Notes: a model not told the origin generated them from the sequence alone. 64,000 nucleotides of DNA from Clostridia bacterium (GCA_035628995.1 DASPIR010000026.1:62001-126000), one strand, 5' to 3'. Counted from the first letter of the stretch, positions 43,287-52,467 are shown. Translations and numbers: made by a program.

Positions 43287-45215
43287 TTGAAACGAGTAAT
43301 AATAGGAATAGAAGCTATATGCAGCAATACTTCAGCATTATATTTTATATTTTTTGCTGTACTGCTGATACATATTATCATTATTATTACGCTGATTAAA
43401 GCAAACGCCAGACATAAAGAGGTAATGCATGAACTAGAGAAAAGTGAAAACAAGTATCGAATGATGTTTCAATGTATGCAGGAGGGCTTTGCTTTATTTG
43501 AGATTATTACCAATCAAAAGGGAGAGCCAAAAGATTATTATTTAATTGATACAAATCCCGCATTCGAATATATCACAGGAGTAAGCAGAGAAGAAGCTAC
43601 GTATCAAGCATTTTCAGGATTGTTGCCTCAAACAGAAATAGATAAACTTGAAAAGTTTAACAAAGTGGCTTTGACAGGAGAGCCTGTTAAGTATGAAAAT
43701 TATTTGGAGGATTTAGGAAAGCACTTATTGGTTAATGTATATAAACCGGAACAGGATAAACTTGCCCTTATATTTTCAGATATTACGCAGAAGAAGGCAG
43801 CAGAAGAGCTGGTGCAGCGACAGAATCTGAGCTTTGAGGCTTTATTCAAGAATTCCTCTGATGCCATTGTTCTCTTCAATCAGTATCATGAAGTTATTGC
43901 AATTAATGAGAAATTCACAACCTTATTTGGATATTCCATTGATGAAATCCGTGGTAAGGAAGTAGATAGTATAGTAGCACCAGGAGAAAAGTTGGATGAG
44001 GCAAATCAATTGACAAGTAATTTGTTTGACGGGCATGAGGTCAGTCTGGAATCCGTTCGTTTCGGTGCAGACGGGCAGCCCCGAAATGTTAGCGTAAAAG
44101 GGGTTCCTATTATCTTGAACAATAAAATTATTAGTGGTTATGGGATATATGCAGATATCTCCGAGAGGAAAAAAGCAGAGAAGGAAATACTATATATGAA
44201 CTACCATGACCAACTTACAGGTCTTTATAACCGGAGGCTTTTTGAAGCAGAATTGAAGCGGCTCAATATCGAAAGGAACCTCCCAATTTCTGTTGTTATG
44301 GCAGATGTTAATGGGTTAAAGCTTATCAATGATGCATTTGGGCATGCTGCGGGGGACAGACTGTTAATAACAACTGCGAAGATAATCAAAAAGGAATGCA
44401 GGGCAGATGAGATTATAGCCAGACTAGGTGGAGATGAATTTGTTATTTTACTGCCTAAAACGAATTCAGAGGAAGCGGAGAAAGTTATAAAGCGAATAAA
44501 AGCAGCAAGTTCAAGCATACGTCTGCAATCTATGGAATTGTCAATTTCCTTCGGGTGGGATACAAAGAATAGCGCCGCTCAAGATATCAATGAAATACTT
44601 AAAAACGCAGAAGACAATATGTATAGGGATAAATTATTCGAAAGTCCCAGTGTCAGAGGAAAAACAATACAGGCCATTATTAAGTCCCTTCATGAAAAAA
44701 ATAAAAGGGAGGAACAACATTCCCAGAGAGTAAGCTATTTATGCGAAACTATCGGCATCGCAATGGGATGCAGCGAAAGTGAAGTGAACGAACTTAAGAC
44801 TGTAGGACTGCTTCATGACATTGGTAAAATTGCCATTGATGAGAAAATACTAAATAAGCCGGGTCAGCTTACAGTCGAAGAATGGAACGAAATAAAGCGA
44901 CATCCGGAGATTGGGTATAGAATATTGAGTTCAGTGAATGATATGGCAGAATTAGCAGAATTTGTACTTGCACATCATGAGAGATGGGATGGAAAGGGTT
45001 ACCCCAAGGGATTAAAAGGAGAAGAGATACCGTTGCAAGCAAGAATTATGACGGTCGCAGATGCTTATGATGCAATGACAAGTGAAAGAACCTATCGTAA
45101 ACCCTTAGCTGAAGAGGGAGTTATAGAGGAGCTAAGAAAAAATGCAGGCAAACAATTTGATCCTGAAATTGCAAGGGTTTTTATTGAAAAGGTGATGCAT
45201 AAAAAAATTGTATAA
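43287..45215 (+). CDS. PAS-PAS-GGDEF-HD-GYP c-di-GMP enzyme
   Basis: A 642-residue membrane-attached protein with both c-di-GMP synthase and phosphodiesterase domains. One N-terminal membrane segment is followed by two PAS domains (about residues 55-165 and 175-290), a GGDEF domain with an intact GGDEF active site (RLGGDEFVILLP), and an HD-GYP domain with LLHDIGKIA and HHERWDGKGYP. No RxxD inhibitory site is seen five residues before GGDEF. The start is TTG 43287 after TAGGAGTG. Confidence 0.92.
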   Translation: MKRVIIGIEAICSNTSALYFIFFAVLLIHIIIIITLIKANARHKEVMHELEKSENKYRMMFQCMQEGFALFEIITNQKGEPKDYYLIDTNPAFEYITGVSREEATYQAFSGLLPQTEIDKLEKFNKVALTGEPVKYENYLEDLGKHLLVNVYKPEQDKLALIFSDITQKKAAEELVQRQNLSFEALFKNSSDAIVLFNQYHEVIAINEKFTTLFGYSIDEIRGKEVDSIVAPGEKLDEANQLTSNLFDGHEVSLESVRFGADGQPRNVSVKGVPIILNNKIISGYGIYADISERKKAEKEILYMNYHDQLTGLYNRRLFEAELKRLNIERNLPISVVMADVNGLKLINDAFGHAAGDRLLITTAKIIKKECRADEIIARLGGDEFVILLPKTNSEEAEKVIKRIKAASSSIRLQSMELSISFGWDTKNSAAQDINEILKNAEDNMYRDKLFESPSVRGKTIQAIIKSLHEKNKREEQHSQRVSYLCETIGIAMGCSESEVNELKTVGLLHDIGKIAIDEKILNKPGQLTVEEWNEIKRHPEIGYRILSSVNDMAELAEFVLAHHERWDGKGYPKGLKGEEIPLQARIMTVADAYDAMTSERTYRKPLAEEGVIEELRKNAGKQFDPEIARVFIEKVMHKKIV

Positions 45216-45223
45216 AACTTCTG

Positions 45224-45254
45224 TTGACATTGACGTTACGTAAAGGTGTATAGT
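45224..45254 (+). promoter_or_regulatory. MerR-type promoter with 19-bp spacer
   Basis: TTGACA (45224-45229) and TATAGT (45249-45254) are separated by 19 bp, the long spacing typical of MerR-activated promoters. The spacer contains the dyad ACGTTACGTAA. The TipA-like MerR gene downstream probably activates its own transcription here. Confidence 0.82.
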
Positions 45255-45422
45255 TATTTTACCGAATAGAAAACGATAGTTGACTATTCGGTGGGGGATG
45301 CAAGGGGGAGAATCCCCATGCCGTCCAAGGAGGGTGCTCAGGATGGTACATCCGTCGAAGGGAACCATAGGGTTCCCTAGCGAAAAAATCGCGTTAGTCG
45401 ATTTTTGTCAGGAGGTGAAAGC
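45255..45422 (+). promoter_or_regulatory. Structured leader of the TipA-like gene, with possible leader peptide and attenuator
   Basis: Hairpins can form from ACCGAATAG/CTATTCGGT, GGATG/CATCC and AGGGAACC/GGGTTCCCT. A 20-codon frame (45318-45380, MPSKEGAQDGTSVEGNHRVP) has AAGGGGGAG exactly 7 nt before its ATG. Just after it, AAAAATCG (45384-45391) pairs with CGATTTTT (45399-45406), a possible small terminator before the merR ribosome site AGGAGG. Confidence 0.6.
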
Positions 45423-46187
45423 ATGGAATATACAGTGCAAAAGCTAGGAAAGATGGCAGGTGTCAGCACAAGAACACTTAGATACTATGATGAAATTGGA
45501 ATTCTTAAGCCGGCTAGAATCAACTCATCAGGGTATCGTATTTATGGTCAGGCAGAGGTTGACAGACTGCAGCAGATTTTGTTTTATCGAGAGTTGGGTG
45601 TTAGCCTGGAAAACATTAAGGATATGGTGACAGCACCTTCCTTTGATGGAGCTAAAGCACTGCATGAACATCGCGAGAAGCTTCTTGAAAAAAGAAAGCA
45701 ATTGGATTTGCTGATAACTAACGTGGACAAAACGATAGCGTTAACAGAAGGGAGAATAAAAATGAGTGATAAAGAAAAGTTTGAAGGCTTTAAGCAAAAG
45801 ATGATTGATGATAATGAGAAAAAGTATGGTAAGGAAGTCCGTGAAAAGTACGGCAGCGACACTGTTGAAAAATCAAATAACAAGTTGAAGAATATGACTC
45901 AGGAAGAATATGATGCAGTTACAAAACTGGCGGAGGAGCAGATGGCGACCTTGGCAGAAGCTTTTAAGACTGGCGACCCCGCAGGTGAGTTGGCACAGAA
46001 GGCTGCAGATTTGCACAAGAAATGGCTTACCTTCTATTGGGACAGCTATTCTAAAGAAGCCCATGCGGGACTAGCTCAGATGTATGTGGATGATGAAAGA
46101 TTCACTGCCCACTATGATAAAGAGCAGCCGGGCACCGCAGCATTCCTGAGGGATGCGATTCTCATATACACTGGAATGAAAAAGTAA
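45423..46187 (+). CDS. MerR-family regulator with TipAS antibiotic-binding domain (Mta/TipA-like)
   Basis: A 254-residue regulator. The MerR helix-turn-helix and wing lie at residues 1-70 (YTVQKLGKMAGVSTRTLRYY), then a coiled coil dimerisation helix, then the TipAS domain (about residues 114-254, AGLAQMYVDDERFTAHYDKE and FLRDAI). TipAS binds thiopeptide antibiotics, and Mta regulates multidrug transport. ATG 45423 follows AGGAGGTG. An internal ATG 45762 (residue 114) is preceded by AAGGGAG at normal distance; it would yield a 141-residue TipAS-only protein, very close to the 144-residue TipAS of Streptomyces, which is made from an internal start. Confidence 0.9.
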   Translation: MEYTVQKLGKMAGVSTRTLRYYDEIGILKPARINSSGYRIYGQAEVDRLQQILFYRELGVSLENIKDMVTAPSFDGAKALHEHREKLLEKRKQLDLLITNVDKTIALTEGRIKMSDKEKFEGFKQKMIDDNEKKYGKEVREKYGSDTVEKSNNKLKNMTQEEYDAVTKLAEEQMATLAEAFKTGDPAGELAQKAADLHKKWLTFYWDSYSKEAHAGLAQMYVDDERFTAHYDKEQPGTAAFLRDAILIYTGMKK

Positions 46188-46200
46188 AAAAAGTTTTCTG

Positions 46201-46241
46201 AGCATGGCATCTAATTCAATGGATGTCATGCTATTTTTTTT
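46201..46241 (+). terminator. Terminator after the MerR gene
   Basis: AGCATGGCATC pairs with GATGTCATGCT, followed by T8. Confidence 0.9.
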
Positions 46242-46346
46242 CGATATGATTCTAAACAATTCCATAATGCATAATTATTTGATAGAATTAGATTATATCT
46301 GGAAAACAATAAGCCAGGGGTCAGGGTAGACAAAGGGGTGGAATGC

Positions 46347-47468
46347 TTGTTTAAGTATCATAAAATTAAATCGTTAATTATATTCTGCATTGCAATTACA
46401 TTAGCCTTAGTGATTCTTTCTGCAAGTGCAGCAGCAGGGCAGGCTGATCCCTTTTCGGAAATCAAGGAAAAATTGTCCGGAATTTCTGATAAGGAAAAGG
46501 AAATATTACAAAAGTTATTTACTCTCGCTCAAGAGACAGAATTAATGGAGACGGAGGAAAAGGGGCTGGCTTTAGAGATAAATGCAATGGACGGAGAAAT
46601 TAAAAGTCTTGAAACTGCAATTGCAGCGGGAGAGCTTGCCTATGAAAAAAAACGCAGCAGTCTTGAGCAGGCTCTTAAGAGCTATCAGAGGATGGGGCCG
46701 GGATCTTATGTGGAAATAATCTTGGATTCGGACGATCTCAATACGTTTCTTCAAAGGGTAAATATACTTCAAGATCTTACGCGCAACACGGGAGAGCTCC
46801 TGGATCAGTTGGAGGCAAGCAGAGATAAGCTGTCAAAGGAGAAAGCCGTACTGTCTGAAAGGCTTGTGCGGATAAAAGAGAAGAAGGAACAGTTAAGAAA
46901 GGCCTTAGCTAAAAAAGTGAAGCTTAAGCATGAAGCAGAAGAATATCTGGCATCACTTAAGGGAGAAAAGGAGCATTATCAGGAGCAGTTGAACGGCATA
47001 CAGATAATGTGGGGCGAGCTTAAGCCTTTATTTGCTGATGCTGCAAAGGAATTTTCCCGTATAATAGGGGAAGGCAGCTTACCAACAGATGCATTGAGGA
47101 TAACCTTCTCCCTCTTTGATATAAAGGGAGCTATTGATGACAAGGTTATTAATGAGGTAGTTGCAAAGCAAAGCAAGCTTCCTAAGATGATTTTTGCTTT
47201 CCATCCGGGAAAGGTTGAAATAAGCTTGCCTGATAAACAACTAGTCTTGTCGGGGACATTTATTATTGTGGAAGGACACATTCTCAAATTTCAAGCGCAG
47301 GAAGGCAGTTTTTTCGGGATGCCGCTTGAGTCAGGGTCCATAGAAGAACTGTTTCATAAGGGTGACCTGGTGCTGAACCTTGAGCCGCTTCTGGCAGGAA
47401 ACGTTATACATTCCATAGAAATTAAAGAAGGATATTTGGAATTAATTAATAAGCTTGATTTATTTTAA
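46347..47468 (+). CDS. Secreted coiled-coil protein encoded with FtsEX
   Basis: A 373-residue exported protein. A signal peptide (cleavage near ASAAAGQADP) is followed by a long coiled coil (about residues 30-215) with PcsB/CwlO-like features, such as GPGSYVEIILDSDDLNTFLQ followed by RVNILQDL. The remaining 150 residues form an unrecognised beta-rich domain; there is no CHAP, NlpC/P60 or other hydrolase domain. In streptococci and Bacillus, FtsEX activates a coiled-coil hydrolase outside the cell, so this protein is a candidate FtsEX partner, perhaps an adaptor. TTG 46347 is chosen because AAAGGGGTGG is just upstream. Confidence 0.75.
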   Translation: MFKYHKIKSLIIFCIAITLALVILSASAAAGQADPFSEIKEKLSGISDKEKEILQKLFTLAQETELMETEEKGLALEINAMDGEIKSLETAIAAGELAYEKKRSSLEQALKSYQRMGPGSYVEIILDSDDLNTFLQRVNILQDLTRNTGELLDQLEASRDKLSKEKAVLSERLVRIKEKKEQLRKALAKKVKLKHEAEEYLASLKGEKEHYQEQLNGIQIMWGELKPLFADAAKEFSRIIGEGSLPTDALRITFSLFDIKGAIDDKVINEVVAKQSKLPKMIFAFHPGKVEISLPDKQLVLSGTFIIVEGHILKFQAQEGSFFGMPLESGSIEELFHKGDLVLNLEPLLAGNVIHSIEIKEGYLELINKLDLF

Positions 47469-47491
47469 GTCAATAGGGGGTCGGGGAAATA

Positions 47492-48160
47492 ATGATTGAG
47501 GCTAAAGGAGTTTGCTTGAAGTACCCTGAAGGTACAATGGCTCTTCAGAATATAGACCTGCAGATAGAACCTGGGGAGTTGGTGTATATAACTGGTCCCA
47601 GCGGCTCGGGAAAGACCAGCTTGTTAAAGCTCTTGATGGGGGTTGAATATCCTACGTCAGGCGCATTAACTGTGCTGGGACAGGCTGTGGCCAAAGGTCA
47701 GGCAGCGGGTATCAGACAGCTTAGAAGGTCAATCGGTCCGGTTTTTCAGGAATTCAGGTTGATAAAAGGGAGAACCGCAGTGGAAAATGTTATGCTGGGC
47801 ATGCGGTTCTTGGATGTCCCACAAAGGCGCATAAAGGAAGACGCAAATAATGCACTGATAAAGGTGGGTTTAGGGCAAAAGAAACTTTCGCTGGTTGAAC
47901 ATCTTTCCTGGGGTGAGTGCCAGAGGGTGGCCATTGCCCGGGCAGTAGCAAGGAAACCGGCATTAATAATTGCGGATGAGCCCACAGGCAATTTGGACAA
48001 GGATAACGCTTTACACATACTGGAGCTTTTGAAAGCTTTCAAGGATAGCAAGACAACAGTAATCATTACTACTCATGCAACCCACTTGATTGAAAGTGAA
48101 AAAGAGGCCAGGCATTTACGGATGGATAACGGGAATATGAACTGGGAAAGGCTGGTATAA
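47492..48160 (+). CDS. ftsE: FtsE-like ABC ATPase
   Basis: A 222-residue cytosolic ATPase of the FtsE/LolD group. Walker A is GPSGSGKTS, Walker B LIIADEPTGNLD, and the switch His is in TTHATH. The signature reads LSWGECQRV in place of the usual LSGGEQQRV, an unusual change next to the catalytic serine. It lies between the coiled-coil protein and FtsX genes and starts 6 nt after AGGGGGTCGGGG. Confidence 0.88.
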   Translation: MIEAKGVCLKYPEGTMALQNIDLQIEPGELVYITGPSGSGKTSLLKLLMGVEYPTSGALTVLGQAVAKGQAAGIRQLRRSIGPVFQEFRLIKGRTAVENVMLGMRFLDVPQRRIKEDANNALIKVGLGQKKLSLVEHLSWGECQRVAIARAVARKPALIIADEPTGNLDKDNALHILELLKAFKDSKTTVIITTHATHLIESEKEARHLRMDNGNMNWERLV

Positions 48161-48165
48161 GCTTT

Positions 48166-49053
48166 ATGAAGAATATTATATATAATGTTGGCTATTTTCT
48201 AAGGGAAGTAAAGACTATAATCCAACTTAATCTATTGTCTAATGTGTTTTCCTTCTTAAGTACAGGACTCATTTTCTTTATACTTGCCATGGTGATTTCC
48301 GGCTGGTGGATAAGCAACCAGGTTGTTGAAGCAATACAAGGTGAAGCTGAAATAAGCGTATATTTTAATGAAGATATTGACAAAACTGGGGCAATCAAGC
48401 TGGTTGAAAATATCAAGAGCATTGAAGGTGTAAGAGAGGCAAGATTGGTAGATGAGGCTGAGGCCTATGGCAGGATGGAGGAAATTCTTGGGAAGGAAGC
48501 ACGTGTCTTGGCTTATTTCGATGGGAATCCATTCAGTCCGTTCATAGAGGTAAAAATCCATATAGAAGAAATCGACCCAATTCTGAAAGGGTTGGAGCTC
48601 ATCTCGGGAATTGAGCATGTAAGGGATAACCGAGAGGTGCTGGAGCGATTGAGCAGCATCGCAGGAGCACTGAAAGTGTTAGGTTATCTAGTTGTAACCG
48701 CCGTAGGCATATCAACTATGGTCATAATATCTCATATAATAAGGATGGGAATCTACGACAATAGGGAACAGATAAACACGCTGAGGCTTATGGGAGCACC
48801 TGAGCCATTCATTGCATTCCCGTTTTTACTGGAGGGGCTGGTGCTGACCCTTGGGGGAGGTGCCCTTGCATCCGCTCTGGCGGTATTCTCACTAAAATAT
48901 TTATATGCCCAAATGGCTGGACCGCTTCCTTTCATTCCGCTTCCACCGCTTGGAACCTTAGTGTCGCACCTTGTCATTTTGGTAATGTCCTTAAGCGCAG
49001 CGATGGGAGTTGCCGGCAGCTTTTTTGGATTGTCTTCGGCAAAAAGCAGTTAA
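48166..49053 (+). CDS. ftsX: FtsX-like permease
   Basis: A 295-residue membrane protein. The first segment is near residues 25-50, then an extracellular loop of about 110 residues (ISVYFNEDIDKTGAIKLVEN), then three more segments, the FtsX topology. It would relay ATP hydrolysis by FtsE to an extracellular partner. It starts 6 nt after ftsE. Confidence 0.92.
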   Translation: MKNIIYNVGYFLREVKTIIQLNLLSNVFSFLSTGLIFFILAMVISGWWISNQVVEAIQGEAEISVYFNEDIDKTGAIKLVENIKSIEGVREARLVDEAEAYGRMEEILGKEARVLAYFDGNPFSPFIEVKIHIEEIDPILKGLELISGIEHVRDNREVLERLSSIAGALKVLGYLVVTAVGISTMVIISHIIRMGIYDNREQINTLRLMGAPEPFIAFPFLLEGLVLTLGGGALASALAVFSLKYLYAQMAGPLPFIPLPPLGTLVSHLVILVMSLSAAMGVAGSFFGLSSAKSS

Positions 49054-49179
49054 TAGGGGTGGTACACTATTGTTACTTGCTGGTGGTTAATGTAGAATTA
49101 GAATGTAAGTTAATATTTGATTATCCCAAGAGCAATACTATAAATATGAGAAATATTATAATAAGGAAAGTGGTGTGGA

Positions 49180-49503
49180 ATGATGATAGTAACTACAACA
49201 CCTTCGGTAGAAGGAAGAAGAATTACTGAATATAAGGGTATAGTTTTTGGTGAAGTAATATCCGGAGTAGACTTTATTAAGGACTTTGCCGCAGGACTTA
49301 CCAACTTTTTTGGTGGAAGGTCAGGGTCATATGAGGGTGAACTGATTCAAGCCAGGGAAAAGGCAATTTCTGAAATGGTAAGCCGGGCTGAGAGTATTGG
49401 AGCCAGTGCTATCGTTGGCGTAGATATTGATTATGAGGTTCTCGGGCAGGCAAATAATATGCTTATGGTCACAGCCTCAGGTACTGCAGTAGTTGTGGAG
49501 TAG
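49180..49503 (+). CDS. YbjQ/UPF0145-family protein
   Basis: A 107-residue protein with the family pattern [20 protein letters not shown] and [16 protein letters not shown]. Structures show a compact homopentamer with unknown role, sometimes called heavy-metal-binding by annotation. ATG 49180 or the next ATG (49183) may be used. Confidence 0.9.
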   Translation: MMIVTTTPSVEGRRITEYKGIVFGEVISGVDFIKDFAAGLTNFFGGRSGSYEGELIQAREKAISEMVSRAESIGASAIVGVDIDYEVLGQANNMLMVTASGTAVVVE

Positions 49504-49540
49504 GCAAACTTAAGAGAGTTACAAAGGAGGTATATATAAT

Positions 49541-50728
49541 ATGAGCTTTAAAATGACTGACAAGGTAACATGGGTAGGTAAAATTGATTGGGAGTTAAGG
49601 AAATTTCATGGGGATGAATATTCGACCCATAGAGGTTCTTCCTACAATTCCTATCTGATAAAGGATAAGAAAAATGTTCTTATTGATACAGTTTGGGCAC
49701 CATTTGCAAAGGAATTTGTAGAAAACCTGAAAAAGGAAATTGACCTTTCAAAAATTGATTATATAATAGTAAACCATTGTGAAGTAGACCACAGTGGAGC
49801 ACTACCGCTGCTTTTGAAGGAAATACCGAATACGCCTGTTTACTGTACAGCTAATGGAGCGAAGATGTTGAAGGCCCACTATCATGAGGATTGGAATTTT
49901 GTGGTGGTTAAGACGGGGGATACCTTGGATATCGGGGGGAGCAAGCTTACATTTGTAGAAGCCAGGATGCTTCACTGGCCGGATACTATGTTCACTTACA
50001 TGGCGGGGGAAAATATTCTGTTCAGCAACGATGCTTTTGGACAGCATTACGCCTCGGAGATGATGTATAACGATTTGGTAGATCAGGCTGAGCTTTATCA
50101 GGAAGCTATAAAATACTATGCCAATATATTGACACCTTTTAGTATTTTTGTAGCAAAGAAAATAGAAGAAGTATTGAGCTTTAACCTGACCGTTGATATG
50201 ATAGCTCCAAGCCATGGTATAATTTGGAGGGATAACCCCACCCAGATAGTAGAGAAATACATGGACTGGGCTAAGGACTATCAGGAAAACCAGATCACTA
50301 TAGTATATGATACCATGTGGAATGCTACAAGAAAGATGGCAGAAGCTATAGCAGAAGGAATTAGATCCACGGATAATACAGTAGTAATTAAGCTGTATAA
50401 TGCTGCTCATGAGGACAAGAACGATATAATAACAGAAATATTCAAGTCTAAGGCAGTATTGTTTGGGTGCTCCACTGTAAACAAAAGCATAATGTTTGCA
50501 GTAGGAGGATTATTGGATATGATAAAGGGTATGGGCTTTAAGAATATGAAAGCAGCAGCCTTTGGCTCTTATGGCTGGAGCGGGGAAGCTGTTGCTATAC
50601 TAAATGAAAGACTTAAGGATGCAAAGCTTGAAATGGTAAGCGACGGGTTAAAAGAGTTGTGGAATCCGGACAAAGAAGCATTGGAAAGATGTAAGCAGTT
50701 CGGAACAGATTTTGCAGGAAAACTTTAA
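49541..50728 (+). CDS. fprA: Flavodiiron protein (FprA)
   Basis: A 395-residue cytosolic oxygen or nitric-oxide reductase that protects anaerobes. The di-iron ligands are seen in NHCEVDHSGALP, in LHWPDTM, in FSNDAFGQH and in PSHGIIWR. A C-terminal flavodoxin domain starts near residue 250 (VYDTMWNATRKMAEAI) and binds FMN. AAAGGAGG precedes ATG 49541. Confidence 0.95.
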   Translation: MSFKMTDKVTWVGKIDWELRKFHGDEYSTHRGSSYNSYLIKDKKNVLIDTVWAPFAKEFVENLKKEIDLSKIDYIIVNHCEVDHSGALPLLLKEIPNTPVYCTANGAKMLKAHYHEDWNFVVVKTGDTLDIGGSKLTFVEARMLHWPDTMFTYMAGENILFSNDAFGQHYASEMMYNDLVDQAELYQEAIKYYANILTPFSIFVAKKIEEVLSFNLTVDMIAPSHGIIWRDNPTQIVEKYMDWAKDYQENQITIVYDTMWNATRKMAEAIAEGIRSTDNTVVIKLYNAAHEDKNDIITEIFKSKAVLFGCSTVNKSIMFAVGGLLDMIKGMGFKNMKAAAFGSYGWSGEAVAILNERLKDAKLEMVSDGLKELWNPDKEALERCKQFGTDFAGKL

Positions 50729-50744
50729 TAAATATTGAATGAGT

Positions 50745-50795
50745 ATGGTGCCGGAAACTAAGGTAAGATTTTAGTTTCCGGCACCATTTGTTTTC
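50745..50795 (+). terminator. Terminator after fprA
   Basis: ATGGTGCCGGAAACTAA pairs with TTAGTTTCCGGCACCAT over 17 bp, followed by TTGTTTTC. Confidence 0.95.
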
Positions 50796-50929
50796 TCAAA
50801 CCTAATAATAACATTTATCACTTGGAACTTTTCGTGGAATTTTGCGTCTGATATTATGTAATAATGCAGAAGCATATCAAATTTATAATATGCGGTGTTT
50901 TTTCAAAATCACCTGCTAAGGGAGTTGCA

Positions 50930-51895
50930 ATGATTAGAATGTTTAACAAGAAGACGGTAATCAGATTCATTTCACTGGGTATGTCCACGGTAGTGCTTGT
51001 TGGTGTCGGACTGCTTGCAGGCTGTACAACTATGACAGGCAGCGGTACCGCAGAAAAGGATAAGCCTGAAGATAAGAACCCGCCTGTTGTGCAGGAAAAT
51101 AAACAGGATAAGATAATGCCTGAGTTTATGGCACTTGTTGAGGGAAATGCCAAGCCTGATGCAATCATAGGATTCATAGGCAATTACATTGCAAGTGTTT
51201 CTAGGGATAATGCAGCAATAATGCTTGGAGAACTGGAAAAAGTCCAGAAGAACTACTTAGTAAATATGGAAAAAAAATATTACGATGGGGATACTATACA
51301 GAACAGCTTGAACAAAGTATATAAGCCCGGATTCGATTTGAATAAAATTGATGATATACAGGATGCAGAGTTGAAAAACCTTTTGATAGAAACCAGAGAC
51401 ATGGGCTATAAGGTTGAAACATCAGAGGGAATGTATTACCCAATAATGAATTATGAATACCTTAAAAAGTATAGCATATATGCTCTCGAAGATATTATGG
51501 AATACATTGATATTATGGCAGTAGAGACCAACAAGGTTCCTGCAAAGGATGCAGCCCTTGTGATTGGCTGGGATGAAGTCATCGAGAGGGCATTGGCCCA
51601 AGAAAGCTTCATAAAGAAATATGGAAGCTCGGCAAAAATAGAAAGTATGAAAGAATTGCAGAAAAGATATGTTACTTTTATGTTGTATGGTCTAAACAAT
51701 ACTCCGCTTTTCAGCTATGATACAAATACGATGGAGCCAGAAGCAAAGGAAACATATGCAAAAGCTGTTAAGGACAATGGAAACAGTGAGTTGATGCAGA
51801 TGCTGGGCAAATATATGGAGCTATTGGAGAAATCGAAATATAAATTTTCAGAGGAAATAGATACATTCAGAAAAAATGCGGTTGGAAGCAACTAA
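50930..51895 (+). CDS. Hypothetical lipoprotein
   Basis: A 321-residue exported lipoprotein with lipobox LLAGC. After a charged linker (Asp/Glu/Lys/Pro), the body is mostly helical and contains no recognised domain. ATG 50930 has AAGGGAG upstream; an earlier ATG (50864) has none and would break the signal peptide pattern. Confidence 0.7.
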   Translation: MIRMFNKKTVIRFISLGMSTVVLVGVGLLAGCTTMTGSGTAEKDKPEDKNPPVVQENKQDKIMPEFMALVEGNAKPDAIIGFIGNYIASVSRDNAAIMLGELEKVQKNYLVNMEKKYYDGDTIQNSLNKVYKPGFDLNKIDDIQDAELKNLLIETRDMGYKVETSEGMYYPIMNYEYLKKYSIYALEDIMEYIDIMAVETNKVPAKDAALVIGWDEVIERALAQESFIKKYGSSAKIESMKELQKRYVTFMLYGLNNTPLFSYDTNTMEPEAKETYAKAVKDNGNSELMQMLGKYMELLEKSKYKFSEEIDTFRKNAVGSN

Positions 51896-52007
51896 ACTAG
51901 AGTAAATCAAGTGCAGGTAAATGAAGGGTGTTGCGGTTAATAGGTAAAATCCTTATAATAAATTGTGGACTAAATATATTATAGTTATTAGTATAAGGAG
52001 GATTTCT

Positions 52008-52442
52008 ATGTGGAAAGAGTTTAAGACGTTTGCGATGAAGGGAAATGTCATCGATTTAGCGGTTGGTGTTATCATTGGTGCAGCCTTTGGGAAAATCGTC
52101 TCGTCACTGGTTAACGATATCATTATGCCTTTAATTGGTTTAGTACTTGGCGAGTTGGATTTTACGAATCTTTTCATCGCCTTGGGCGATGGAAGCTTTA
52201 AGACCTTGGAAGAGGCCCAAAAAGCCGGTGTTGCAACTTTGAATTACGGATTGTTTATCAATAATATTGTCGACTTCTTAATCATAGCTTTTGCAATATT
52301 TATTGTAGTAAAGCAAATAAACAGAATACCAAGGAAAAAGGCGGAAGAAGTTGTTAAGACCAAAGCATGCAAGTACTGCTATAGCGAGATACATATTGAT
52401 GCAAGCAAGTGTCCTCATTGCACTTCAGAATTAAGTGATTAA
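52008..52442 (+). CDS. mscL: Large-conductance mechanosensitive channel MscL with zinc ribbon
   Basis: A 144-residue channel that opens on osmotic downshock. The first segment has [20 protein letters not shown], the second [17 protein letters not shown]. After the normal C-terminal helix it has an extra ribbon with CKYC and CPHC. The ATG 52008 follows AAGGAGG; upstream in-frame ATG codons are not supported. Confidence 0.93.
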   Translation: MWKEFKTFAMKGNVIDLAVGVIIGAAFGKIVSSLVNDIIMPLIGLVLGELDFTNLFIALGDGSFKTLEEAQKAGVATLNYGLFINNIVDFLIIAFAIFIVVKQINRIPRKKAEEVVKTKACKYCYSEIHIDASKCPHCTSELSD

Positions 52443-52467
52443 TGAATAGTGCAGCAATATGCAACGC

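Noticed and set aside
45255-45422. A T-box or known riboswitch class in the TipA-like leader
   Set aside because: No T-box core (AGGGTGGNACCGCG) or other riboswitch consensus could be matched.
49802-50410. A 202-codon minus-strand frame opposite the flavodiiron gene
   Set aside because: It is antisense to a certain gene and has no ribosome site or recognisable domain.
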